Below are positions 44,840 to 58,333 of a stretch of DNA of 64,000 nt, piece by piece. The notes below the pieces were generated by a model. It was not told where the DNA came from, made no database searches, and saw only the letters and a list, made by a program, of their open reading frames with translations. The stretch is from assembly GCA_025765615.1 (NCBI GenBank), contig JAIVFJ010000021.1:310001-374000 (forward strand), in the 5' to 3' direction. Every line of letters begins with the position of its first letter. The stretch's first letter is position 1. Made by a program: the position numbers and the translations under genes. The DNA is from Zopfochytrium polystomum. Taxonomy: Eukaryota; Chytridiomycota; Chytridiomycetes; Chytridiales; Chytridiaceae.

Positions 44840-47800
44840 ATGTCGGGGAAGAAGAAGCGGTGAGGAACAGATCTGGGTGGGCAAGTCGCCGTCGTGTCGC
44901 AAATGGGGTTAAGCCTGCGGCAGGTTTCGGACCAGTGTCCTCAGTTTATTCAGATAGAAATTTGGAAGGTTTTCTGAAAGCAGCCCATCACGTCTGAGCT
45001 GATTCGGCATCCTTCGACCCATGATCGCCACGATCAGCACCCCAGGCACGCCGGACGCAGCTCCGTCTACTCCCCCCCAGTTGCTTCTTCCGTCATTCGT
45101 TAATGCCGCGGGGCCTTTTGAGGACAACGTCGACTTCGATGCCGACCTACGGGTCGGTTCTTGTCCAAAGCAATGCACGAACCGTTAACCGTTTACATCA
45201 ACAGCTGATTCTAAAGAAACTGGCAAAAAAGGACGACGTTACCAGAACGAAAGCAACCGATGAACTTCTCGCTTACATACAGTCTGCTTCGAAAGATTTG
45301 CTTGTCCTATTTTTGAAAGCATGGGTGCGTATCATTGCCTTCGCAAACTTAGACGCTGACGCTGACGAAATTCACTACTGGCGCAGCCCAGCGTATTTAA
45401 TCGCCTTGCCACAGACACCATTCGGAAAATACGGGAAACGACGTTCTCGTGCCATTTAGTCCTTGTCCGACAGCTTCGAAAGGAGATGGCTCCTATTCTT
45501 AAGGATATTATGGGCGTGTGGCTCTGTGCACAATTCGACACATCGGCCGAAGCGTCTCGCATCGCGTCCGAATCTCTGAAAGTGAGTCTACCAGATTTGC
45601 CGCGCTCAATATGTACGCGCCGCGTTCGTTAACCATTCTTCAGGTTGCATTCCCAAATAAACTTTCAGAAGCGTTGAAGTTTTGCCACTTAGAGGTGCTG
45701 ATATACGCGTCCGACAACATCTTCGTTCAAACACCGGAGACTCTGAGTAAGAGGTTGGTTGGCCGCGTGAGCGTCGGTCTAAATAGTTTAAACGAAGGTG
45801 ACGCACGGTACGTTAACCCAGAGGACATGCAAGCAAAATACGGCCGTATTGTGTCCTCCTCTATTTGCGCTCTTGGATTTTTGTTTGGTAAGAGATCAAG
45901 GAAGCACCACACCTTTCTTATTCGTGGAATGCTGGGTCTTGGCTACTAGAACATCTTGGTGATAATGCAGTAGAACCTCGTAATACGATCTCCGAGCTCT
46001 TCAAGCGAAAGGAGTTGTGGGGGCTTCTGGCTTCGGATCACTCTGTCATTCGGAGATCGCTTTACCAGCTCATTTCTGATCTTTGCCAAGTGGAGAGCTC
46101 ACCACTTGCTTCAGTCCTGTCGCTAATGCGGAGCCGATTTTTGGAAAAATGCTTCCAAGACAAAGACGCGGCTATCCAGCCTGAAGTTTGGAATGCGGTC
46201 CTCCTGTTTACTAAAAAGTTTCCCGACTGCTGGTCCGCCGAACCATCGAAACTCATCAAAAACGTGCTTCGATATGTGAAGTCTGGCGCACATGGCGCGG
46301 TCCGCACGGCATTCCCTGCTCTTCTTCCTCTGTTATCCGTCCTCCCACTTGAAGTAAGTCTATTTTTCGCCAATTTTTGAGCGTTTTCCCTTGACACTTC
46401 ACCAAAAAGGATCTGCTTAAGAGTGACCCGGACTTTCTTCGGAATTTCTTGGAGTCTATTTGGGAATCACTTGCATCCGACGTCGTTGATAGGGCAGCGG
46501 CAACCGTAATTGTTTCAACTTTTGCGGAGTGCTTCATTTTCGCGCTACCTAGAATGAGGTAAAGCTGTGCGCCTAATCTTGTGGCCTTCGTAACCTTTAT
46601 TGCACGCAGCAACAGCCTCAATGAGATCGATTCGTGTGCGCGTCCGATTCTCGCTTTTTTGTTCCCCAAAGCGGTCCGTCGTGTTCATCTCACAATTGTC
46701 GCAACTAATAGTTCAATTTAGATCAAAAACTCGTTCGGCAAACTTAGTGGTGCACCATTCCTTCCGATTCTTACAAAATTTTTGGAAAATCTTCGAACAA
46801 AACCGTCGATCCCAGGTAAGGGAGATAATCATCTGCAGAAGGCACCCTTACCGTCCTTTCTAAACAGCTGAATTTGTCGACGAGCTCGTTAAGCGACTAA
46901 AGGAGCATGTTTCCACAGCTGTTGAGCGGCGCGTAACACCATCTTCAACAAAGCTAGCTGGAGAAGAGGCGGAGGTGTTCGCCGGGAACTTGCGAGAAAT
47001 CATCTTCTCTTTGGCACAGACTTCTAACTTGAAGGTATCCTCTTTTCGTTGAAACCGCCTTTTTTCTTACTCTTCCGTTTAAGCCCCTTTCGGAGGAACT
47101 ATTGCTCGTAGCATTCTCAGCAGCGACGGAGAATGGGAAGGGTGGTAGGTACCAACTCCTTGCGATGTTCTATCTAAGCCGGATTGCGCTTAGACTTAAG
47201 TGAGCTACCCGATTTGATGAAGATTCTTTGCCAGTTATCTACCTGCGGACAGCAGATTGGCGCAATCAATCATGTTGTTGCAATGCTTTCGCCATTTTTG
47301 GAGACAAACTTTTCCATTCTGTCAAAGGCTGGAAGGGATGAGCAGCTGTTGGAACTTTCGCTTATTTGCATTCAAACACCCGAAGTGGGTGGCGAAAAAG
47401 TCGACAACCTTTGGCACATGGTTTCGCGGTTTAGCTGCGATGTGGGGATTGTTCCTTCTCTCTTCACAAAGGTTCGTGCTCAAAGTCACTTGGGTCAACC
47501 TACCAACGACTCGTCCACAGTTGAAATCCATGACGCCTTTGATTCTATCTCCGGATGAACGCATGGAGAGGTTTGTCATTACAACTCTGAAAGCAAGGCC
47601 ACCGCCAAAGGAGATTTTGGCGGATGCGTTGTTCTTGGGACAAAGTAAGCTTCTTCAATGTTTCCGGAATAGTCTAACCCTCCAAAGCGTGCCAAATATT
47701 GTCCCGGAGAACAATGGATACCATTTGTTCGCAACTGGCTGACCGCTTGACCAAAGTGGAAGATTTTCCATCTCTTTTGGCTGCCGTGGACACTTGGTCG

Positions 47801-50800
47801 GAAGTCATTTCGCAAAATGGGCCACTGATATGGTCGCTTCCAAAGGAGACCATTTCGTTGGTTGTGTTCCAAGCTGGCACGCTATTCGCATCAAGTGGAG
47901 TGTTTGAAGACGCCGTTGTAAAGAACGTTGAAAGGTTATGGTTCAGTCTGATGTCTGCGGCAAGTTCAGAAGAGGCAGTCCCCTGCGTCCTAGGTTCTCT
48001 GGAGAAATGGTCTTCAGCTGTGATTCGTGATTCTGATCAGAAGTATGAGCGCTGGCCAACATACATTTCGATGCACGGCTAATTTTTTGCCATTCCAGAC
48101 CGAGCGAGTTGATTGCCGTCGGTCTTACCCTGATTCAGCTTCCCGCCGCCTCCAAGCTCGATTTTCTTTTCAGCAAACTTGCAGGATCAATCGCTGATCT
48201 TTCAGCCATTCGGCCGTCTGGGAGCGCTGACGAAGCCCTTTCCGTAACTGGCGTTCTTTCGTTCGCGTCATTTGTTGACAATGACGAAGAAGACACGTCA
48301 CCTTCACCTGTCGACCTCGACGAATTCGGGTTCACCAAGTATTCCCGGGCACTATGTATTTTCGCCAGCGTGTTCAATGAATCAGCACCTGACATGGTCG
48401 ATATTGATGTTGGAACTCGCCTAATATATGAGCTACTTATTCTTAGGACGCTCTGGGCTGATCAGCGAGCAACGGGGACCGTCACTGTTTTTTCGCCCAT
48501 CTTCGAGCAAGCGGAGTTTGAAAGGCTTGCAATCGAACCCGCCGAAAGCCTTTGCCTATCTTTCATTCGTGAGCTTACAAGAGCCTCGGACAAGGATAAT
48601 TTCCATGCGGAAGTAGTTGACAGCATTGACGAGTGGCTTGCGGACATGTCCGAACCGGCGAAGGCCGGTAATTCTTGCCAAGATGTGACCTTGCTCTTCT
48701 TCCAGTGGGCGGCTCGGGGAAAGTCTGTGGAAGCTCGAGCGTTTGGCCTTTTCTTCGACGACGTCCGGCGAAACCTTCCTGTTGAAGATGCAGATATCGA
48801 TCTATGGCATGAACTCATATCATCTTTACCTGAAAATGGTAACCAGTTTTCGTGTGTCTTCGTCGAACCACATTCCTTACATAACACCCCAGATTTGCAC
48901 AACCTTTTCGCGTCACTTCTCGAGCGCTTCACGTTCCGACCTCGAATCTCGGATCCTTTCTGTACCCTGTTGAAAGAAACTATGCGAACGTTAATCCAAT
49001 CGGACCGAAACACATTCAGCCACGAGTCTAGCATAGATTTCTCAATCTTGAATGCTCTGTTGGGGTATTTCAAGTTCTGTAAACTACCGTCCCTCAAGGA
49101 AATTGATGGCGATGGGTCGCTTCGGCAACTTCTCATGAAAGTCCGTGGTTGGTTGGAGTCGAAGGATGGAACCACGGCAAAATGGGTAGCAGACAGGAAG
49201 CTGGCGAACGGACTCATTTTTGTCATCAATTTGATTGACTTGAAGTTCGAGTTCAACGTGAATCTTTCCACTTTCGTGATAGACTTAGCCCGAAAAGGTG
49301 TAGAGGTAAGAATCACACAGAAAATCGTAACCTGACGACAGATCTGCAGTCTCGATCAACGATCTCCTTGTTTTACGGTGTTTCCCTCTGGCGTGCCGTT
49401 CTCGACCTCAGCACCTCCGAGCCAGCTGTTTGGAGTGGCACGTACAAGTATGAAACCCCAATACAGCGCAAGATCGTGTCAATTTTCGTGGATTTTGCTC
49501 AGCCCCCTCGAGATAATCGCGCAGTCGCTGTCCCATTGATTCACCAAGAGGTGTTTCGGGTCCTTCTTGACAATTGTGATGGAGTTTCCTCAGAAACTCT
49601 TGATGACATTCGCTGCTACGATAAGGTTGGAGCTGCTTCTTCATTCGAGCTTGGTTTTTCTGATGGAAGGTCGTCAGCTCTGTAGACTTCTCGACAGCAG
49701 GGATGTTTATGTTCAGACTCGAAGTTACCAAATGCTGGCCGGTCTCACTGCTTTAAATGTACAGCGAAACTCTGTCCAGATTGAGATGGATAGCTCCGCG
49801 AGTTTCCTAATGTCATCAGCCCTTATGGAATCACTAGAAAAAGATTTTGGCGATTTTGATTTTGACGAATATCGTCACCAGGTGAGACCTTTTGTGTAGT
49901 TCGCGGCTGTTTAACATCTCTTAGGATTGCGTAAGAGCACTTGGCTACATTCTGTCATGGCTTGTTGCAGCGGATCATCTAAAAGACGCGGTACTTAACA
50001 GAAATTCTGCGTTTGGCCAATATGTGCTAAACACATATGTAGACATACCAACTCAAATCCGACTACACAAACCAAATCCGCGAGCACAAATCAGTCTTCG
50101 ATAACGTATTGCTTTTCATTTTCCACGTCCTTGGGGTTGGCTATCAAGATGTAACGCCCTTCGACCTGAGCAAATGGGACGTGACCGAATTTCACATCGA
50201 GGCACTTGACATTAGCGAGCGAAATGGATTCTCACTCCTTTGCGGGCACTTGTACTGGCGGTTGCTGCAAACCTTTCCCGGGCTCAGCCGAAGCTGGTGG
50301 TCTAACTCAAAGAACCGTCAACTGACGAAAGCTGTTGAGACGTGAGTCAATGCACTTTGACTTGACGGGCTTCAAGAACTGAATTGCTAATTTTTTTCTT
50401 TTGCAGCTATACTGAAAGGTACTTCTCACCCTTGCTTGCCAAATGGGAGACCCAGGCTGTTACGGTGGCGGATCTGTCCGCCTTTGATGAGATGGCGGTC
50501 AAGGTGCCAAAAACGGCGAGCGAAATTGCGGCCAGTTACCAAATCGACGAAGCAAAGCTGGAAATTACATTGCGTTTCCCATCTGCATACCCGTTGCGCC
50601 AGATTGATGTCGATAGCCCAACAGGAGGACGGGTCGCCGGTGTACAGGAGTCCCAGTGGCGGGCTTGGATGCTCAGCACCGGAATTATAGCTCAGAATGC
50701 TTCGATTTTGGATGCTCTGAAAGTGTGGCACAAGAACATCAAACTGCACTTTGAAGGTACTGTTTCCGCCCCTCGTTTGGCCCTTCAGGCGATTTAACGC

Positions 50801-51095
50801 TTTGTTGCCGTTGTGATGACACTGCAGGCTTGGAGGAGTGCGCTATTTGTAAGCTTGGATGGAGGTGGCTTTATTCGCAATCTGCTAACCAACCGACTCG
50901 TAGGCTACTCTGTGGTTGGAGTGATAGACCGGTCTCTTCCGAACAAATCGTGCAAAACATGCAAGAACAAGTTCCACGCGTCATGCCTGTTTAAGGTAAG
51001 CTTTGCCGCTTCTGGTTGCTTCGGTTTATTCACCGAATTCCCAGTGGATACGTACGTCTGGGAACACGCAGTGCCCGTTGTGCCGAACGGAGATG

Positions 51096-51098
<3 letters not shown>
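44840..51098 (+). CDS. LTN1: Listerin E3 ubiquitin ligase (ribosome quality control)
   Basis: A tiny first exon encodes MSGKKKR. Next come FGPVSSVYSDRN and the N-terminal HEAT region (LKKLAKKDDVTRTKATDELL), the typical start of Listerin. Then a long series of helical exons follows, including an uninterrupted exon at about 48100-49320. The end is a variant RING: GLEECAIC, YSVVGVIDRSLPNKSCKTCK, NKFHASCLFK, WIRTSGNTQCPLCRTEM, with introns inside the Cys codon of CAIC and after LFK. Listerin docks on stalled 60S subunits and ubiquitinates the trapped nascent chain. At least 18 introns are present. Internal exon edges between 45.5 and 50.4 kb are approximate. The stop codon is followed directly by a T tract. 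Confidence 0.9.
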
Positions 51099-51134
<36 letters not shown>

Positions 51135-51554
51135 TTTGCGGGCGGTATTTCATGTTGGTTGATTTTCGGGGCTTGCCAAAAAAAAAAAAAAAAAATAAAT
51201 AAATAAATAAACACAATAACCAAACTCAAAATGCTTCACACTTTCGAGAGGGAACCACCTTTCCCGTCAACAGCAAACCTCACTTTACGTCTCCGCGACT
51301 TCCTGATTTTCAGTATAGTATGAGAAAATGCAATAGTTTCCGCAATGGTTGTCATCCAAAACCCCAGAGAAACGAGTTGGCTTGGCTGAACAAATTGATC
51401 AACTGTTCGGTGGGGGGTTTGAATGTCCCGCAATACCAATTGATGATGATGAGTGAAAGATGGTTGCTTTCCTAAAACTTTCTGCGTGTAAGGCGTTGGC
51501 TATTCTATTCGAAGATTAACAAACTGGCACGTGACTAAAATTTTTTTCGCACAC
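51099..51554. other. intergenic gap with poly(T) and poly(A) tracts
   Basis: A T tract of about 35 bp (51099-51133) is followed, 45 bp later, by a 17-bp A tract and (AAAT)n (51179-51211). A minus frame of 67 codons at 51236-51439 has no recognisable domain. No gene is supported. Confidence 0.5.
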
Positions 51555-51904
51555 ATGGTGTACATCAAAGGCGATGGCACCGTTGTCGAGTCCAAGCCTC
51601 TGTGGAGGCAGCTCGCTGGCGGTGTCCTCGCGATGCTCAACATGATTTTCGTTTTTGGATACACTCTTTTCAACGTACGTGTGCGATTCGGTTTCGATGT
51701 TTCGATCGCACTGCTTTACTCATTTCGGCTCGCTTCGCCCCATTTCATTCCATCTAACAGCCGCAAGTGCCGACCAGGAGAGGCCAACCCCGAAACGCCG
51801 AGCGCCTTGGAACAGAAGGAGGATCGGGTCGTTGGGGAGGCAACGGCGGGAGAGGGCAGACGTGGAACGCCGCGCCCTCCACATGCGCCACCTGTTCCTC
51901 GTAG
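51555..51904 (+). CDS. SELENOK/SelK-like small membrane protein, Cys form
   Basis: Two exons (51555-51674 and 51761-51904) encode 87 residues. MVYIKGDGTVVESKPLWRQL matches the N-terminal pattern of SelK family proteins. A single hydrophobic helix follows (AGGVLAMLNMIFVFGYTLF). The C-terminal half is Gly/Arg-rich (GSGRWGGNGGRG) and ends STCATCSS. Animal SELENOK has selenocysteine near the end of a similar tail; here no in-frame TGA precedes the stop and Cys residues are present instead. SelK works at the ER membrane in protein quality control and palmitoylation. It is convergent with ZFPL1, 53 bp away. Assignment by pattern only. Confidence 0.6.
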
Positions 51905-51957
51905 TCTTCCGTTTGATTCTTTTATTTCTTCGCCAAAAGGTTCTCCGTCCCCAAACC

Positions 51958-53381
51958 TCATTCCAACATGTACATCCAAAGCCAAGCGCAAATGAGCAAC
52001 ACAACAACGAGAATCGTAAGACGACGAGCGCTGAACCATCGCCCCTTTAGTTGGCTGCCAGGAACACAATCGGGAGTCAGAGTCAGAATCGCACGCACCA
52101 AACGTATTTTCCAGGGACTCACCAAACCCTCAGACCTGAATCACGCTTCCGACCATATTTATCGTCATCACCGTCCCGCAATCCACTTTGGGAAGGCTTG
52201 TTTGTTAACTTGCGGGCGGGGGAGACTGGAGAGCAACATCAGCGCGAGAGATCGGCAGCAAGAGTGTTAGATCCTACCGGTATCGGAGGAATCCAATCTC
52301 GAAGGGGTTGGCTTCACTGATGAGGCGGGTTGAGCGTCGGCGATATTCACAGCAACGGATGTTGCAGGCTGTGGAGATGCAGGAACTGCAGGTGGAGGAA
52401 GTGCGGGATCTGGTCGTGTTTCCCCAACGGGTGTTGGCTGTGGACGTTGTCAAAACCGGAAAGTATTCTCGAAAATGTAAACTTTTACCAGCTTTTTGGG
52501 CAGAATGTTTTGGGCCCACTTGGCGTTAGCGAATGAGGCTCTGACGAGTTCAGCTAGTGGCGTGCTGACGTTGTTGGGAGGAATAATGGGCAGCTTACGC
52601 GTGTGGTGAGAATCAAATGTTGCTTAGATCAGACAGAACCTACGTTACAATCTGGACAAGCGTACCCTGCCGGTGCAGTGTGCTCTGGAAGTTGGTCACA
52701 TTTGTTGTTTAGGCACTTCAAATGGAATACGTCTTCTTCAGGTTAGTAAATCATCACTGAACGATGGGCTCACGTACCAAGGCAGCAAAGTCTCACAAGT
52801 TCGCCCTTCTCGAGGGTCTCTTTGCAAACGGTGCAGACTGCCTCGTAATCACTGTCCTGGAGCCACTGAAGATATGACCGCACTGGTCGGACCAATCAGG
52901 ACGATTTTTGGTTCAAATTCACTGCTTGGTGAAGGCTTACCGACGCACTGAGGTCGAAAAGATGTGTCAATCCAGAGAACAAGAGGGTTGCAGAAGAGCA
53001 CCAACCTTTGGATGATCACTCAGCATACACTTTTCGCACACATTGCGTCGATGTTCGAAGCAGCTGATCTCGAAGATCGCGTTTATAAGGTGCCAAGGAG
53101 CGTATGCGAAAACTTACAAAAGGTTTGTAACAACGCGGCACTTGCAAAGACCCTGTATTCACGTTGAGGAAAGTCGATAAGAAGGGGATCTTTCATGTTT
53201 GAGCCAAGGGAGTGGATTCGTTCCCAGTCAGCCCAATCCGCGCCTTTGATGCGCGCGCCGACGTCCAGGACCGATCGCAACAAAGCCGGGACGAGACTTT
53301 GGCCAAGGGGATCGGATGGGGCCGATTGGCGCGCCATCTGCTAATACTCCTGTTGCTCTCCCCGCTGCCGACACCAACCAT
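51958..53381 (-). CDS. ZFPL1: Zinc finger protein-like 1 (Golgi)
   Basis: Small exons read [31 protein letters not shown] (B-box-like), [52 protein letters not shown] (RING-like) and [33 protein letters not shown]. These blocks closely follow ZFPL1 order. A Pro/Ser-rich linker and a C-terminal membrane helix ([18 protein letters not shown]) end at a TGA at 51958. ZFPL1 is an integral cis-Golgi protein that binds GM130. The first exon is uncertain: an ATG at 53379-53381 directly followed by GT could supply the Met before GLCKC. It is head-to-head with the ATRIP-like gene. Confidence 0.87.
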
Positions 53382-53504
53382 GACTTCAGTGGCTGGCTGT
53401 TGCTTGTTGACACGGTCACCCTTTTTCTGGTACTTTGTCTTTCGACCTGCAGCATTTGAGGCCTCGCCACAACGCGGCCGCCCGATCGGACAGCCGGGGC
53501 AGCA

Positions 53505-56200
53505 ATGAGCACGGGCTTCGGCGGGGGCCATGTCCACGCCGGCGGCGGCATGAACAGCAGCAGCAGCAGTAGCAGCAAGCCACTGGATGAGTTCGACGAA
53601 ATGCCTTTGGACATCGTCGATTCGGCAGAGCTGGAGGAAATCGTCTCGCAGATGCCGCTTCAAAGCACTCATTTGCCTTCGAGACAGGGCGAGCCCCACA
53701 CGCATAGGCTTCACGGCAGTAGAACGCTGTCCAGCTCGTCCCACAGCAATCCGCTGGCGTCGTACCAGCCACAGCCGACTTCGCATAATTCAACGTCCTC
53801 GCACTTTGCCAACTCCCAAATTGGACTGAACAGCACAAGGCAGCCTTCGACCAGGATTCAGTCCACCGGATCAACCTCTGCGCATCATGGTCGTGCTGGA
53901 ACATACTCTTCATGGCCATCTCTGTCTGCCCAACATTCCCGACGGGTCCCGTCCGCCTTCCAGGACTCGGACTTCCCTGAAGGATCAAACGTGCCACTCG
54001 CTTCATTCTCATCATCTGCCGCCAAAAAACCTGAAGGTGATTCCCGCAAGGCGGAAATTGATACAGCTGATGTTTCGTCACTGATGCAAGAGAATGAAAA
54101 GGTAAGAGTTTATTCGCGACTCTCGAATGGTGATCCTTACCGGAATTCACTCAGCTCAGAGCCATGATGGACGCACTCGTTAAAGAGAAAGACGAAATTC
54201 ACAGCAGGCAGCTTCAAAAAGAAGGGGAAGCTGCATTATTACGAAAAAACATGGACAAGGTTTGGCGTGTAAACTTTATATCCCCAACCGCTAAAACCTC
54301 CCCAGCTGCAATCAGAGATTAATACGCTCAAATCCTCAATGTCAGCTAAGATGGCAGAGATGGAGAAGAAAGGCGCAGAGCAATTGAAGCAGCATGTTGA
54401 TCGAATTACGGATCTGAAAACTCAGTTAGAGTTCCAGGTATGCTTGACTTTTTGTTTCTGAATTAAATTTCTGTTCCAGGAGCACATCCAGCGCGAGTCC
54501 TACCGACGAATAAGTCTCTCTCAGCGCCCAGCGCAGCCACCGGCGAGTCAAGAGAAACAGTCGCCGGTGCCAGTCGCGAAGGTGGATGTGTCTGTTAACA
54601 CCGATGTTGAAGAGGTCAAGACAGCTGCCAAAGACCGGCCGCTTTCAAGAGAATCGCAGAGACGAGACCTGGTTAGTTCCGGTACCTTCGGGTAATTCTG
54701 ATCTCGCTTTCGTAGATTACAGCTCGTCTGTCGCGAAGGAAGATGACTATTTTTGCTAATCTCGCTGGCGCAAGCGACGTTTCGGGTATGTCGATTGTTG
54801 CTGCAGGTCGGCTTTGTTTCGATGACCCTTAGTTTGCCGCACAGTTCGAAATAAAATCGAAGAACTGCTTAATTCAATCGAAGCGGTGGCCTCCAATCGC
54901 ACGCTTCCGCTGGAGTCGCTTATTGAACCGGCCACTGCAATACTTCAGGATCTTTTACGGCTTTGTAACGTGAGAGGGACTGACCAGTCATTCGTACCAC
55001 TCAACTCATACAACTCATTTTTCGAAGATAGAAGCTTCAACTGCGATACTGCAGATGTTTGTGGATCTTCTTCCCAGTGAAACGTGCAGGAAGCAACTTG
55101 CAGGTTCGATTGTAGTTGAAATCACTGTCCGAAAAACTTAACCAGATTACCTTGGAAGAAGTCCAAGATGCTCGCGCATCCGAACCCTTTCTCGCCGTCT
55201 TTCATGAGTTTCTTACGATCAACTCTCTCAATCAGTCCAAGTCAGGGACGCCCGTGGAGAGCGGTGTCTTTGTTGCAGCGGAGCTCTTTTATCGAGTCGT
55301 GAAGGGCTGTCTTTGGGATGCAGAGCCGGACGTCTTGCTTCGGTTCGCTCATTTGTTTCAAACGACCAATTGAAGTCTTATCTTTTCACAAGATTCGTCC
55401 AAACTTATCCAGCCGATCGCACTTTCCAGCAAATTGACACGCAAGTTGCCGATGCTGTTAGTGCGTCTTGCATGGACCTTCTCCTGTGCGTCGTGAAAGG
55501 TCGGTTTGCTCGTTTCGAAATCGTAAATTTGACTTGGCTTCTTCAGGGGAACAAGCCTTTCGGGCCCTTTTTTTGGATTCAAAATCCACTTCTCTCTATG
55601 AAAAGTTGTGCCGATTTCTTAGTAACCATCACGGCCTGGTGGGTTCAAGTTTTCCATCAAAATCTGGGTGGGTCTAACTGGTGATTCCAGGACGTGGCGA
55701 AGTTTGCCGTCATTCGAGTGCTGTCTTTTGTCATTGCGCGATATGCGTTTCTCCTCACTCAAACCAAACCGTTTGATAAGGTAACAAGGACATAAATTTG
55801 ATCGAGTTGAGTCTTACGCAGGTTCGAAGTCCTCCGAGAAGATTTTTCTGTTTTGGCACGCGTACGTTGAGAAGAATCTCTTCTCACCATCCTTGCGTCC
55901 CAGTCGGATAGCTGCAGCAAGTCCTGGGGATGAGAGTTGCATGCGACTAGTGAACGACACCACCCGACTTGTCCATACCTTGTGTGTGAAAGTACCATCC
56001 ATCACCTTAAGCCATACAACTGGTTCACTGTTTCGCATGACGGTTTTGCGACTACAACAAATGCAGCATCATTTCGTTGAAATAGCAGGTTAGTCAGTTG
56101 TCCATTCATTGCGTTCCTCTTTGAATTCAAAAAATGGAACTAAATTTCATGCCCAGACGAGCTTACTGATCTAAGCCGGCTTTTCGGGGATGCAGCTTGA
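53505..56200 (+). CDS. ATRIP/Rad26-like checkpoint protein
   Basis: The N-terminus (MSTGFGGGHVHAGGG, poly-Ser, then DEFDEMPLDIVDSAELEEIV) is followed by a disordered Ser/Thr/Pro region. A coiled coil (LMQENEKLRAMMDALVKEKD, KEGEAALLRKNMDK, INTLKSSMSAKMAEMEKK) spans 54080-54440, and a helical C-terminal part runs over many short exons to LTDLSRLFGDAA. The acidic start plus the coiled coil with GEAALLRKNM resembles ATRIP (metazoan) and Rad26/Lcd1 (fungal), partners of ATR that bind RPA-coated DNA. The C-terminal ATR-binding part is weakly conserved in the family, so the name is tentative. It converges on KIF22, with 56 bp between the stops. Confidence 0.55.
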
Positions 56201-56256
56201 AGAAAAGATGCACAAAAAAGCGTGGGTTGCCTTTATTTATATAATCAGAAGCGGGG

Positions 56257-58022
56257 TTATTTTGATAAAGTTGGCGATGAAAGAAACATCCCCATATTGG
56301 CTTTGATGAGAAGTTCGGTTTGAGCGGGAGACAAAATTACATAAAGGTCGTTCAACGAAGAAATTTCTCCCAATTTTTCACGTAGAGCGAGTATCTTTGA
56401 CGCGCGAGACGGTCCTATCGTTTTCAGCCTCATCAGCCCAGGTAGTGATTCGGTATTGATGACTTGAATGAGTGACTTTTCCGTTTCTTCTTGGATGAAT
56501 TTGAGTTGGGCTTCAGGACTGATAGTTGGAACGGGAGGAACTGCTTCTGACGCGGCGACTTTCGCCTCCATAACGACCAGGCGCTCCTGCAGCTCTTGTT
56601 TGCACTTCAGGAGAGACCTTTTTTTTTTTTTTTGGACGAACCGAGCATCAATTGCCTTTTGCCAGCGACAAACACCAACTTACTCGACGAGATCATCCGA
56701 TCTGTTCGCCTCAAGCGACGACGATGGTTGGAGTGGGCTGCGCCGACGCTTCGGGTTTTGGACTTCTCCCGCTCCAACAGGCCTCTTTCCATCGTCCTTG
56801 GGAGGCTGGACAGGCGTGGTCTCGTTAATGACGACCGTATTCTGAATCGAGCGACATTTCGCACCAAACTTTAGAGTGCTCAACGTCTCCATGTAGTCGT
56901 CCCCCGAGAGGCATGCAAGAACCTTATACGAAAATGACCACCCCGTGTCAATGAGTTTTTGTAGGCAACAGAAGGAATGGGTGCTGGGCTGAAACAAAGT
57001 GGTAGGGTAAAGTGTGGGGCATTTCCAAACCAACCGTTGCACAAGCTGAACCGCCCAGCGCGTCTTGCAGGAGACGAGTGAGTATAGAATTTCTATACGA
57101 GACGTTAGGGCTACTCTGATTCAGAGCCTCCACAACGCGGCCCAGTTCAAAAAGCGACCGGTTAATGGCCTTCGACTCTGACATTCTCTCCCCGCTGTTC
57201 CCAGTTTTCTTGTTATTTTCCGAACCTGCAGGTCAAGAGTAAGCCGGCCAGTAGACGTGAGTAAATTTTGTAGTTACCAGCCAAATCACAAACATTGAGC
57301 TTTGAGCAATACGTTTTGCCGCCCGTGGAAAAGTTCGCGTGTAGCTGCAACACAAAGTGCGAACGACTGGAACTAAGATTCAGTTTGGTGGCAGCGGTTG
57401 CCCGGGACTTCCATGCAGCGTCGTGCTCCTTTTCGAAATGATCCAAGTCCTCGATTTCCACGAATGATAGGCCTTGAAGAGCGCGTTACTCTTCCTTTTC
57501 AGCATGAGCGAAGCGAAAATACAACAAAGAAACACGCTTCAGAGGGTATGAAGCTGATATACCTTGGACTCTCGTCGAATTCTTGTCCCCGTACAAGTCC
57601 AAGGACGCTTTCCGGTTCCGCAAGTCAAAGAGCTTGTCCTGATAGCACTCCATCCATCCCGCTCTAAGGCAGCCGCCGACGGCCTTCAGCCTCGCCAACA
57701 GATCCCGGACCGTCCGGGGCAGGACGCCCGGATCCTGCCTCGTGCCGATAATGCTGTGGGTCTTCCCCGCGCCCGTCTGGCCGTACGCAAACACGGTGGC
57801 GTTCTTCCCCAACAGCACCTGATCGACGAGCGACTGTATCGCGGCGTAGACGTCCGCCTGCGTCGCTGACATGGGAAAGACGCGATCGAAGGGAAACACG
57901 AGGATCTCGTCGGGCATCGCCCCCGGCACGCGCACATTGTTTTCGTCGTCGACTTTGATGATGGAGTCGGACTGGAGCGGTTTGATACGGACGAGGACTT
58001 TGACCTTTAAACTTTCGGTCAT
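56257..58022 (-). CDS. KIF22: Kinesin-10 / KIF22 (Kid) chromokinesin
   Basis: The motor begins [16 protein letters not shown] with P-loop GQTGAGKT at residues 81-88. Switch I reads [12 protein letters not shown] and switch [10 protein letters not shown], then [39 protein letters not shown] and [17 protein letters not shown]. After a basic linker, the C-terminus has a helix-hairpin-helix DNA-binding domain ([26 protein letters not shown]). Motor plus C-terminal HhH is diagnostic for KIF22/Kid, which moves chromosomes along spindle microtubules. A G tract of over 30 bp on the + strand (58038-58070) lies just upstream of the ATG. It has about seven short introns. Confidence 0.93.
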
Positions 58023-58035
58023 TGCCGGCTGGCGG

Positions 58036-58072
<37 letters not shown>

Positions 58073-58301
58073 GGCGGATGGGGTGGAAACGGGCAGGTGC
58101 GCGCGCTGGAGTCCGCGGACGGGTGGTGTTCTTGGGCAGCAGCAGCAGGTCAATCTCGCGAATTTGGCGGAGACGCTTCGCAGGGTGCGCGGGCTGTGGT
58201 GCGATCTTCTGTCTGTCTCTTTTTCTTGGGTTTTCGCCTTGTTCGGAGTTTGTATTTTCCTTGTTTTGCTTCTTGTGTGGGTGGGTTGTCCCGCTCTTCT
58301 T

Positions 58302-58333
<32 letters not shown>

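Noticed and set aside
51716..52069. 117-codon minus frame over the SELENOK-like gene
   Set aside because: It lies antisense to a spliced conserved gene and over the ZFPL1 terminal exon in a different phase.
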